Shown here: positions 23,577-35,600 of the stretch, piece after piece
Layout: every line of letters starts with the position of its first letter
Position numbering within the stretch: the first letter of the stretch is position 1
NCBI RefSeq assembly: GCF_004027225.2
Contig: NC_044302.2
Location: 38,476,949 to 38,540,948, forward strand
From: Strigops habroptila
Taxonomy: Eukaryota > Chordata > Aves > Psittaciformes > Psittacidae
DNA length: 64,000 nt
Reading direction: 5' to 3'
Position numbers and translations under genes: made by a program
Notes under the pieces: generated by a model
The model's input: the letters and a program-made list of their open reading frames with translations, nothing else
What the model was told of the DNA's origin: nothing
Database searches by the model: none

Positions 23577-26500
23577 CTTGGAAAAAAGAACAAAAACAAA
23601 AATGTGAGACATTGGCTTTCCTTTTCAAGTAAAATGCCATTTAAACCTTGAGAAAGTCTTTGAAACATTGATTCAAGATGCTAGGTGTCCTGGTAGTGAT
23701 TTAAAAAAAATGTGGCTTTATTAGCCAGATACCATACTTCAAAGAGAATTTTATTCTTGAATAGTGTAAAAAGTGGCAATTTCAGCTATTTTATCAAGTT
23801 TGCAGAACTTTTATACACTAGAAAACTTGAAAACTGGTAAACTACTCTAAGCAGAATGTGATATTCGATATTTCCATATCTATTGGTGAAAACTGTTTAA
23901 CATTTATTTTTAAATTATCACAGGGTTTTGGAACACCAGACACTAATTAAAGTTAGAACTATCTAAGATTATTTTTTTCCCTCCATTCTGTTATTTACTA
24001 AGCTTAGAGTTACGACAAACAGGACAAGGATATTAACAAGTTAAATGCTTATATTTGGAAAATGCATTTTCTGCCTTAAAAGTGATTCTCTAACTGGATA
24101 AGCATACTTCAAAAAGCATTACTTCAAATTGCATGCAATGACTAAGTATCAAACAAGCTTTACAGATGCAGAATTAACAAATAGCAGGGAAAGAGAAAGA
24201 TGTCACTTCTAACACTTTTTGATTATCTACAGTCTTCAAATTAGTTTCGTGTGTATTATTTTTAATGACAACCCTTCTCTTTTCTCTGTACTGTTATTCA
24301 GACCTGAGAATCCCATGTTTAGCTCAGTTTTCTTAAAAAAAACAGGGAAAAGATACAGACCAAGACAAAAAGATTCCCTGTGAAGACAGTTATAGTCAAA
24401 GACTATGATCTCAGCTGTAATACTTACGAAGTACTTCTGCAAAGCTGAAAAAAACGCATTAAAACCATGTGTCTGTTAAGGGATCAACTTTACAACAAGC
24501 AAGTTATCTGAAGGCTCTACAATAATAAACATAGTATCACTATAGGCAGCATGCCCTAATCTGACCACTGAAAGCATGGATAATTCCAAGACCTATCCAG
24601 GGACTCAAGCGGAAATCCAGACATCTTTAGTTATTTCTTATGGTCATTAGAGTTATGCTTTTGACAAAACGTGTGCTTTGTTTGAAGCATAACTTCACCG
24701 CTCTAACAACTTTATTCCTCCTTTAAGTTTTTAAGATTCGACCCTGAGATACATGCTCAAACCATATTCCTGTTTGCAGAAGTACATAAAACAAAGTGCT
24801 TGTGTACATCTTTGTAGGAAGGATGCCCACTTTAAGTTACTTGCTACTGTAGTAATGTAAATGCAAAAATAAATTTAAATCAGAATCTGTAATACCAATT
24901 TTAACTCCTGCTTTCATAAACTCACATTTAAAACACCTTACACCACAAATAACAAGTACATATTTGAAATATCTACCATATATGCAAATAAAGCAGACAT
25001 TAGAAAAAAGAAAGGCTGCACTTGTCCTGGTAGCTGATGCAGGACAGTACACTACACTATTATTTTCCTCCTATTTCTTTTACTTGTTTGTCCTATTTTA
25101 TTTCAGTGCTATCATACTTAAAGTCTTAACTACTTTAATACTGTATTTAGAATGAAATAGATTATTTCACTCTATCTGCTGCAACCAAATGAGTTAATAT
25201 GATATTGATCTGAAATAGATAATCAACTCTGTACACTGTGACCAAGATAACAGACAAGAAAAAAATTAACTTCATTAGTTTACAGTTGCCTTCAGTAGTA
25301 AATATGACATTAATTATACTGGTTGATTTAGTCCATGGAGTGGTTTAAAAGAAAAATTATCATTCAAAGCCAGTTTAGAAAAGTTTAGAGAAAGCTGAAG
25401 ACAGTTTCAGCTTGACTTGTGACCCACAGTGGCACGTAACACTGTAAAGGTCAAAATATATCCATCTTGTTTAGGAATAACAAGAGTACCTCTTATTGAG
25501 ACTGTGTTAAATACAGTATCCTCAGTCAAAGCTCCAGCAATGTTATCTTTCATTCCTCTACAAGTATTAATAAGCTAAACTTGGTTACATTCTGACTCAG
25601 ACTTCATAAGGCCCCCAGAAAACACTATACTAAAAACATGTTACATTTTATGCAAGCACTATATTAGAAACATTGTCTGAAGGACAATGAGTTCTACCAG
25701 AGGCAGATCAACAGAAATACAACAGCTACATAGCCCACCACCCTACTTTCTACCCCATCTCTCTTTAAACCTTGAAGGAGTGCATTAACTCAAGACTTCC
25801 AGGAATACCAAAACAAATTCTTGGCATTAAGTGTCAAATTACATTTGCTAACACATCCAGAATCCCAGATCTTGAAAACCCCAGCTAATCATACTATCAT
25901 ATGGAAATTGAAGCCCTCCAAACTAAATATATACTCTTCCAAAAGCACAAACCCATCATGTAGTCTCTATTTTAGTAAATGATAAAATTTCCAGCTTTGC
26001 TGCCCAAATTCTTAAACATTCCACAGGTCCTTCTCAGTCTGTCTCTTCTTTGCCATTTGATTTTCAGTTGCCTGAAAATCGGCGGGGAACTAAGTGCCTG
26101 AATTACCTATCTCCCAGATTCTCCCTACAGATGGATTCTCAGAACCCCTGTGTAACAGCAGCTCACTTTTCAGCCTCACTATACTGCTGATGATGGAAAG
26201 GAAACCAAGAAATCCACGTGCTTGCTGCTGTTAAAAACACTGCAGCACCTCCTACATGAGATCTCCAAAACCACAGTTCTATAAGCGAGACCTACAGGAG
26301 GAAGATGTGTTTCACATACACCTAGCCCCAACCATACCTAAACAAATTGCTTCAGGAAAGCCAAGAGAGGTAGCAAAATACAATAACCATGAAATAATTT
26401 CCAGTATCTTGAAAAAGATTGAATTTAGAATAGCGTAGCACACATTTATGGAAGATTTTTAGTCCCGGAAATTCTACCGCTACAGAGATTCTTAATAAGT

Positions 26501-26681
26501 GATAGAACTTGTTCTGGCTAAGGTCAAGCCACAGAAGATCTGCAAGGCAAACTTCATCTTATCTGAAGCCTAAAAACCGTTTGAAGAGTTCTATGGTGCG
26601 TTCATGTAGACATTTTCACGCCTGGACTGCATATACTGGTCTCAAATAATGTGAATTGAAATAAAGAAACAAGAATCTTAC
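23577..26681 (-). other. CSNK1G3: CSNK1G3 intron interrupting codon 60
   Basis: A 3.1-kb AT-rich intron in phase 1 that splits the glycine-rich loop codons from VAIK. No repeat, RNA gene or extra exon recognised. Confidence 0.9.
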
Positions 26682-26859
26682 CTAACCGTAGTTCTCCAAA
26701 ATTCCCACATCCAATTTTTTTACCAACTCTGAAGTTTGGGCCAACCATTAACACTCCAGAATTTGAAGAACCAGTTCCACGTGGATTGTGGCCTGACCTC
26801 CCACTAGGCCGTGCCATTCTTTCATCTGGCTTGTCCTTGTCTTTCTTTTTATTATCCAT
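26682..26859 (-). CDS. CSNK1G3: CSNK1G3 coding exon with start codon (residues 1-59 and first base of codon 60)
   Basis: Encodes the basic, disordered N-terminal tail and the start of the kinase N-lobe. The tail begins [14 protein letters not shown], and the [16 protein letters not shown] stretch leads into the glycine-rich loop G50-C-G-N-F-G55, which covers ATP phosphates. The chosen ATG (26,857-26,859) matches the known gamma-3 start and has G at -3 and G at +4. An upstream in-frame TAA at about 26,906-26,908 closes the frame in genomic DNA. The exon ends TTAG followed by gtaag, a consensus donor in phase 1. Small differences from the human protein as I remember it are a Pro in KDKP and a Pro in HNPRG. 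These fall in the variable tail. Confidence 0.95.
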
Positions 26860-26902
26860 GTCAAGTTTACGGTACTCCACCTTGATTTCCTCTTCCTTTT
26901 AA
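26860..26902 (-). other. CSNK1G3: CSNK1G3 5' UTR portion of the start-codon exon
   Basis: The purine-rich sequence directly upstream of the ATG is not predicted to be translated. A possible splice acceptor (ttttaaaag, then GAAGAGG) lies at about 26,903. It has a short, weak pyrimidine tract, so the exon's 5' edge is a guess. An acceptor here implies a separate noncoding first exon in the CpG island about 17 kb away, as in mammalian orthologues. Confidence 0.5.
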
Positions 26903-29900
26903 AAATCAGTATAAGCAAACTCCAGTTGGACAACGTGAGGATGAAAACATCACCAGTGAAGTGCCCAGCTGATTAGTGTCAGTAAGCAGTCAACAGCAGT
27001 GTGTTCATCCCATTCGCAAAACCTCAATAGTATCTGTAGTAAAAACGTATCTCCAGGATGCACACCACCAGCAATATTTATTAGTTTTTACAGGAATTCT
27101 GTTAAAGAAAAGCAAAGTTATTCAGTACAGTAAGATTCTTGTACAAATTACACCTCCCTTCAACTAATCATACAATTAAGCTGTAACGCATTATATTTGC
27201 TTTACAGATCCTTCATGAAAAACACTACTGTAAGGCTAAAGTCTCTGATTCTAACCTCTATCTCTCTAGCAAGGGATACTAGTGTAACTGAAGAGAGCTA
27301 AAAATTCTCAAGGCTTACTGCAACAATTAAAAAAAAAAATCCACAAACAAACAAAAACCCTATGATAAAATACAAACCCTACAAAACTACTTCCTGAGTA
27401 AACACACTTAAAATTGACATTTAGACACTCATTACATCTTACGCCAGCTCTGCAAAAGAAAGCATTTTATGTCTTGGTTCCCCACTTCCTCCAAGCAGTA
27501 TCTGTTGATCTAAGGAAATCCTCAAGCTGCACAGTTATTGAAGTTATAGAAAGATATTCAAACTTCAAACAATTCCACTATCTTTTCTGAAATATAATTT
27601 TCGAGATGCACAATTTATGAACTCATGACAAGGACATTTCAGTTCTTTCAGTAACTCCTACAGTCTGAAAATAAAATATATTTACTTATTCTCCCTTGTA
27701 CCATTTAATTATGTCATAAATTTGCTTCCCCTCTTCCCTTTTCCATGATTTGGCATCATTGCCTGACACTCATTCCAATACAGATTTCAGCAAAAGCATA
27801 GTATCAGCTTACTACTGCAACAAAGAATGCCAAGAAATCCCAAGAAAGTTTTTATTTTCGTCTTGTCCATAACAATAGCAGATATTGTTTTCTATTTGTC
27901 AACAGTAGTTTAAAACTCCAAAATTAAGACGATAGTTGGCTACTAGATAGGTAAAATTTCAGGGTAAGTTAAATATCTGTTCATAATTATTTTGCTACAT
28001 TTGCTTCAATGTCAGGAATACACTGCAGTAAAAAAAAAAAAAAATCCTCTAAAAATGATGTAATTTGTGTGTGCAGCCTATGTTAGTCATCAGCATATTT
28101 TAAACACTTTGATTTGAAGACCCTTTCATTTCTTAAACCCATTTCTCATAAAGTCATTACTCCCATCATAGCTTATTACATTTTAAAAAAATCAAAGAGC
28201 TGGTAAAGATAACAAAGAATATGAACAACCACAAAAATAACGGCATCTTCTGAATCATGGATATTTACAGCAGGGTTATAACTAGGCAATATTTTAAAAC
28301 CACTAAATCAACAGCTGACCAGCCTATCACCTGCACAATGAAGACTTGGTCTGAGAACAATCGAGAAACATAAATGCAGGTTCCAGTCCAAGCAGACTTG
28401 CTTAATCCAAAGGGAAAGGATTTCAGCAGTGAGTAATGAATGGAGTGGTCTGGTATGGTATAGACAGAGGCATTTAAGATAAAAACACAAGCGTGTTTGG
28501 CTACAACATAATCTTGACAGTTCAAGCACCACCACTAGATACCCTAAAATCCCTTTTCAAACCACTGACCTTAGAGGAATATACTCAGTGGGAAGCAATA
28601 GGCAAATTTTCTTCATTCACACTATGCTACAAAATCTAGGGAAGAAATAGGAAAACTAGAAATGAAGTGTGTTAAGGTAGGACTTCAAGAGCACCATTAG
28701 AAAGAAGGCGAGTACATTTGATGCATCAGAATGCATAAATACCAGAGAAAAGAGACTTATGTTCTGTATCTTACAGGCTCCCCAGTGAGAAATAACAAGG
28801 TAAACAACCCTAGAATTTGTAGTGCCAATACACAGGCTTCACAGCAAATAGAAGCAATGCACCTAAGCACAGCATATTACTGTCATCACCGAAGAGTAAA
28901 AAAAGCATAGATAGTTACTAACACTATGCTTTGGTAACCTCAGGAGCAGTAAAAGGCCAAACTGTCACTACTTTCCACATACCAAAATCTTCATAATACC
29001 AAACACTGAAAGACACACTGGAACAGCGAAAGGTTAGAAAGGCTCTAACAGTTCATACCAATGGGTTCCACAACAGAGCACAAGGACTACAGAGGGGACT
29101 GGGTGTGCAGGCAAGCCTGAAGAAATACAAATCTGATTTCAGAGCTAATAGGATTCTTAGCTTCTAAGTTTTCCATAGCTTACCTGTAAACACATATACA
29201 ATATCACACATTCAAATGAGTTTAAAACTGTATTCTTCTCACACATCATAATTTCATCACAGAAGTTCAACACAGTCCTCATTTTCTCATTTATTTCAGA
29301 TTTCCCTTTTTGGTCTTTGTATTTAACTATCACCTGAGCACAGCATGTAGCTCACTGAGCAGAAAACTTAGCTGTAACAGGCTGGGTTCTGAGGGTGCTG
29401 AGAAGTAAGTCATCAGGAGCATGGACTAGCAAACATGAGGACAAAGGACACGAGAAACCCAGCAGCAGCACTAAGACAGTAGCGATCTCTTAAAGCAGTT
29501 GTAAACCAAGGAAAGTCTATCATCACCGGAAAAGCTTTCAATCTCATGCTGTTTCAGCTTATGCAGCAAAATGGTATCAGAGAAGCCAAGCTGGAAACTC
29601 AAGGACAGATTATTTAGTATTTATGCAAAGCATTATTAGCTGCTCTGTGTGCATGCTTGTCCAAAAGAATCCTAGCAGTCAAGAAGACACTGATGCTTTG
29701 CCAGTAAGACATTAATTTGCACAATACAAGTTTTTTTACCTATCTATAATCATAGAAAGATCTTAAATTTGGAAAGCCCAAACCATAACCAAGCTCACCC
29801 CTTAACAGTATGAAGTTGCCAGAGATGAAGACTTGCAATACATTTAAAATCTTCATTTTAAAAATATCCTACCTGCACACCCAAATACCTTTTTTCCACA

Positions 29901-30112
29901 ATACAACAAACAATTGATAAGTTAATGTACTAATTGAAACAGCCAATTTGGAACAGAATCCTAAGAAATTATTGCCAGTATTTTTTAATTCCAGTCTTTA
30001 TGCTGAAACTGAAGTTACAGCAGAGAAGTTTTAGTTTCAAAAACTGAGCTCAATTATGAGAAATCCCTTTTTGCACTTCCCCCCCTTTTGTTTAATATAT
30101 ATCTTTAGTGAG

Positions 30113-31095
30113 GTGCCCACCCAGACACTCTCTCACTCCCCCTTCTCACTGGAGAGCCAGTAAAGTACTCCCCCTCCTCAAAAAGAGAGGAAAATAAGAT
30201 GAAAGAGCTCATGGTTAAGATCAAGACAGAAAGATTATTCACCAATTACAGTCACAGACAAAACAGATTAGACTTGGGTAAGATTTATTGCAATTAAAGT
30301 AGGGTAAGAGAGTGAGAAACAAAGATAAAGGTTTGAAAGCACCTTTCCCCCATACCTCTTCTTCCCTGGCTTGACTTCAGTCCTTCATTTCCCACTCCTC
30401 TATTCCCATTCCCTTCTTCAAGTAGCAGAGGGGACAGGGAATAGGAGGTTGTGGTCAGTCCATAACCACGCCTCTCTGCTGCTCCTTCCTCCTCATGCTG
30501 TTCCCCTGCATCAGCTTGGGGTGCCTCCACAGGAGACAGTCCTTCAAGAACTGCTCCAGCATGGGTCCTCAACATGGAGCATAAGTCCTGCCAGAAAACC
30601 TGCTCCAGTGGGGGCTCTTCTCCATGAGCCATAGCTCCTGCTAGGAGCCTTCTCTGGCATGGACTCTCCATGGGCTGCAGCTTCCTTCAGGATATATCCA
30701 CCTGCTCTGGTGTGGGGTCCTCCATGGGCTGCAGTGTGCATATGTGCTCCATCGGGGAACTCCATGGGCTGCAAGGACACAGCCTGCCTCACCATGGTCT
30801 GCACCACAGGCTGCAGGGGAACCTCTGCTCTGGCACCTGGAGCACCTCTTCCTCTCCTTCTGCACTGGCCTCGGTGTCTGCAGAGCTGTTTCTCCAACAG
30901 CTGCTGTGCAGCCTTTTTTACCCTTTCTTAAATACATTTTTCTGCAGATGCCACCATCTTCACTGCTGGGCTCAGCTGTTCCATGCAGCACGTCCAGCAC
31001 AGGACAGCCCTGGCCTCTCCTCACAGATGCCACTGCAGCCCCCTTACCAGCACCTGGGTGCAGACACCCAATGCATTTACAAAAGCAACACTCAT
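30113..31095 (+). mobile_element. Bird endogenous retrovirus LTR, 5'-truncated
   Basis: Starts within gtgcccacccagacactctc and shares this region with the LTR at 63,636 (gcacccagcttctctctcac, ctcactccccctcctcacc). It continues through repeated tccatgggctgcag blocks to ttaccctttcttaaatacat and ends near aatgcatttacaaaagcaac. The block structure and CTG-rich core match a common bird ERV LTR family as I remember it; I cannot name the family. Open frames of 120-200 codons on both strands here are a side effect of the GC- and CTG-rich repeats. No retroviral genes accompany it, so it is a solo or partial LTR. Confidence 0.7.
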
Positions 31096-31924
31096 GTCTT
31101 TCAAATTTGTAAAGTTTCAAAACCTGTGAGTAACTGCTTTTTGAAAGCAGGAAGTGCTTCCAGAAGAAATAGTCCACCACGCACTTTTCAATTTAAGTAT
31201 CCACTGCTTCCAGAACTTTTGTCTCTGCACTCAGACGCATCACAAGCTGCTTGCCAGCTGTCACTTTAAAAACTGAGAATGCAGTAATAGGAAAGATAAG
31301 TTACAATGCATTCAAGGGATAAACATAAGCTTGAGCATTAGCTTCAGTATTTACCAACTAGATCAGTTTTGTAAATGGTACTGTCATTTTGAGAGCAAAT
31401 CACAAAGCAGAAAAAACACCCTAATAAAAGCCAATAAAATACTTTAGAGTAAGTAGTAAATAAACTGATTACTGAATTCCTTCCTAAAAAAAAAAAATCT
31501 CAAAATGTTTAAGTAACACTTTATTGAGTGCTTCACTTAAATTTAAGACAACACTGCATGAAACCAAATACGTTAAAAACGTACATATCAGTTTCCAAAA
31601 ATGCATCTATTATACGGACAAATCTGTTATATGGTAACAGATGCCCTTCCCACTTTTGCTGTTGAACCAACGGATATACCAGTTACACTACAGGTATGCT
31701 TTCTTATATGGACTGAATTTAGCACCTTTTATCACATTCCTGCTAAACAAACACTGTAAGCCCAGTGTATTTTTCATACAGTGTATGTCAGAAGACACAC
31801 AAGGATTGCTGTCACAAGTTTCTCCAAGACGTAAATGTTCTCTTACAATACTTCCTAACAAAATAACCTGCAGCTGATTTGAAATAAGGAGAGTGCTACT
31901 GCAACAGACGGTCAAAGATACTCT

Positions 31925-32650
31925 CTAAGACGCAATTTGGAGTTTTAGAAAGCAGGCATTTTTTATCGCGGCGCTGGGCACACACGCGAATCACTTTGCA
32001 AAGGTGAGCATGCCTGGAGTCTACAAGCGGCATCTATATATCCAATGAACTTCTGCATATTTACAACCTTTCCGGGAAATGCTTTATATATTCACTAGAT
32101 TTCCTGGAACTAATTTTAATGTGCATGTGCATTTTAACTACACATGCACTTTCTTGCTGAGTGGTGGTCTCGACGGGTCTCTGGTGGCTGCTGATAGTCT
32201 TCCTCACTGTGTCCGCTGATTGACCTCTGTGCTTGTGCATGTGCAAAAGACTCTTGTGAATTACTTAACAACTGTGTCTGCATTTTAGGTCAGTTTGTTC
32301 CGATTTGTTCCTTATCTTGAAGAACCAGCCCCATCTGTCTTAGTCATTCCTTTCTTATCTTCACAGCCCGTTGACTACAGAGGGGTGAACTGGCCCCATC
32401 TGTCTTGGTTACTCCTCCCTTATCTTCAAAGGCTACCCTTGTTTTACACACACCCCAAGGCTGCACCAGCCCATCTTGCTCTCAATAGAGTGGTCCCAAT
32501 TTACAACCCAATATCTTGCTCTCATCAACAGAGCAGTCCCAATTTACAACCTTACAATTAACAGAGCAGTTTTAATTTACAACTTAGCATTTTAGCTTAC
32601 AAGAGCACATAAGATTGTCTTTGTATTCCTGTACAGTTCCTGTACAACAT
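31925..32650 (-). mobile_element. LTR-like element, minus orientation (tentative)
   Basis: Read on the minus strand, the right-hand part has tandem direct repeats (gttgtaaattgggactgctc units). The left-hand part has a GC-rich block gcccagcgccgcgataaaaa followed by tgcctgctttctaaaactcc, resembling the R/U5 region of bird ERV LTRs. Terminal TG...CA and a target duplication could not be matched, so the ends are approximate. It could be another kind of repeat. Confidence 0.42.
32325..32575. repeat. Imperfect tandem repeats within the LTR-like element
   Basis: Two copies of a unit beginning ccccatctgtctt(a/g)gt lie at about 32,330 and 32,396, each followed by a cttatcttcaaag-like end. Three copies of an agagcagtcccaatttacaa unit lie at about 32,489-32,575. 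Direct repeats of this sort are common in LTR U3 regions. Confidence 0.75.
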
Positions 32651-35600
32651 TTTATGAAGTATTTACCTTAGAAATACCAAAGGCATTCATGGTTTTATTT
32701 ATTTACACTACACTTACCTATGACAGAGTTATACTGTTGATGGCAGTATCTTTTCTTCACCATAATGCTCACATTCTAGAAGAAAAGCAGAATATAATCT
32801 TATCCACAAGAATATAGTAATACCATCCCAAAACAAATTCCCAGTTTGCAATGAAGAAGTACATGAGGACAACTGCATTTGTTGGGTCCGCATAGAATTA
32901 ACTATTTCTGCCAGCACTGGCTTTACCACATTTGATGTAAGAAGTCAAAGGCAAAACTTACCAGCTTGGATTCACCAACACATTGGTGTGACTGAACCGC
33001 TAACTCTGGAACTACAGTAGTTACTCCCAGCTCAGCAGGATTTGCTCAGTTTTCTGCTCTATTAAATGAACATGCTATAATTAACCAACAAGCATTATCA
33101 CTTTCAAACTTTTGTACACTTGACCTCACAACTTCAGTAATGTTTGTTCTCCATTGCAATAGGTGATTAAACACTTCTTCAACAAAGCCAAGGCAAGGAC
33201 TAAAGGGACCATTCCCTTAAGACTGTCTAAATGTTTGATAAGAAATTTAGTGATATTTGAAGACAGACAGACAACTACTTCCTTGAAGGGACATTTTTAC
33301 TTTACAGAATAGGTTTTACACATTGATGATTTGCACACAAAGCTTGCCTTCTTAATAGATGAGGAGATTCCAACTTGGAAAACCCAGCCTGTTTGAAATG
33401 TTTGGTTTGCACTCTCTCTGCTGCATAAAATTCTACACATGATGAATGAGTTTTAATGGAACTATACAGGTGTGTAACCAAAAACAATCTTTCAATTCAA
33501 CACAATACTCAAACTATTTTTTATGCAAATTCATGTTGTGCACTTGTATAATTCTGAAGAACTCAGAACAGTGAAAACTCTGTAAGAACACATACAGAAC
33601 TAAACATACAGAAATTAAAATTAAGCAAATATCTCTCTTCCAAATGAATTCACTGTAGGAAAACTTCAGTATTTTTTTCCTCTAACAAATAGATTATGAT
33701 CTCTGAATGATTTATACTTACAGAATATTTGCTTAAACATCTAAAGAAAACTGCTTGAAGGCACTAAGAAAAACAATGTAACATCATATACATGGCAAAT
33801 AAATGGGTGAGAAAAACTTATTCAGGTTCTATTCTGTCTTCTGTCCTATTGTACACTCCATATACTCAACAGCTTCGCTGCTATTGCTCCGAGTTCACAC
33901 ATCACCCAAAAGAACATATCATATATTTAGGAAACATATGCTGCTACAGAAAATCCATGAAGCAAACCAATCCTTACCTAAACTGACACTGGAGAAATTT
34001 TCCTTTAAATCTTCTTAATCTTTTCCTCCTTGATTCAGTATTCAAAACCTAACAGAGCAGTGCAACACCAGCTATAAGAAAACATGGTAATTACAAAAAG
34101 CCCCAAAAGTTCAATCAAATTTTCTAATCATATTTGTATTAAAGTTCTCCTTTTTCAAGCACCCTGGTAACAACTGCCAGTTCTTTAGGTTGCACCATTA
34201 CCAAAGATCATACTCATTCAGCCACGCAAACACAATCTTTCACATCTACTGGTGAAAAAAAAAAAAATCTAAGCCCAGCTGCGCTGGCAATTTTAAAGCA
34301 CTGTTTACTTTTCTCATCACCCAAGTATCTCATAGTTCTTGCACAGCCACACTCATGTAAGAACATTCCCTTCAAAGTTTCCTTTACAGTCAAAGTCAGA
34401 TTATTGCCAGAAAACAGCAGGCTGCTAAAATTCAAATTCCAATATTGGCACACAGGAAGAAGCACCACCTAGGTAACATTTTAGACATCTTTAGAAAACA
34501 AAGATATCTATGTATACATCTCTCTGGCTCTCAGCTGAAAATGTCCCAGTTAACACTACCAGATTATATGCCACATAAGAACCCTACTCTGCAGTGATAA
34601 AGACTTTCTAGAACCCAGTATAAGAAAGGATAAAATACTAACTCATTTAAGCACCTTATTAATACATCTCTGAAAAGGCTGCACCTGCAGCAACAGCACC
34701 CCTGTAATTATGTGCACGCTTACATATTCTGACATTCACATTCAAATGTGCAAGTCACCTTTAAAATAAAAACTTAGTAGCTACTTCATTCCTCTTTCAT
34801 GTTCCAGATTTACTTTTAAATAAACCTATTAGGACAACATTGAAGGTGCTAAATAAAATATTCCACTGTCCAGACGTAATAAAGTAAAATGAAACATGCA
34901 ATCATAACTGCTCCCTTAAGTATCAGACATTAACTACAAGATCCCATATCACTGCTAGTATCAGTATACTAACATTTTTCTCTAGTTTTAGAAAAAGCAT
35001 ACAGTAGCACAAGAAAAGGGAGGAAAAGAAAAGATTCATGAAACAAAAGCAAAGACGGTAAAGAAACACCTCTGGTTTAAGCACAAGGCATTCAAAAAAC
35101 CACCCAGGCTCCTACCACTTTCATACATCATCAGGATTTTCTCACCCCTCAAGTCTTCTGTAATATTAACATTCTAGATTAACAGAACAGTTTTGCAAAG
35201 CAAAAGAACAACAGAATTTATGAATTTGGGCATGCAAATGAGATTATCAGCATTCCTGAAAATTATCAATTTTTTAAAAAATCTATTTGTTCACTTTTAC
35301 AGATTTGAAAAATTCTCCCCATACAACATTAAGTTTCATGCATTGAATGCAAGTCTGCATACACACAGCCTCAGTCCACACACACACATAAATGAGCATC
35401 ACTCAAAGCAGCAGCCTAATTGGAAAGGTAAGTCCAAACGATTTATTCATGAATGAAAATTTACACAAGCAAGCCTTCTAATAAGTCAGGTTTTCCTGTC
35501 AAGTTGTATATATACTAAAAAAATCCAAGATTACATTTCTCTCTTACAGTATCAACTGCCATAAATTATTTTCAATGTCCATAATTAGTTCAAGATTTTA

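Noticed and set aside
26256..26438. 60-codon plus frame MRSPKPQFYKRDLQEED opposite the CSNK1G3 intron
   Set aside because: Short chance frame in an intron with no acceptor/donor pair or recognisable similarity.
30294..31269. Cluster of 75-199-codon open frames on both strands
   Set aside because: They lie in the CTG/CAG-rich LTR; mutually overlapping frames reflect low stop density, not a gene. No retroviral protein motif is present.
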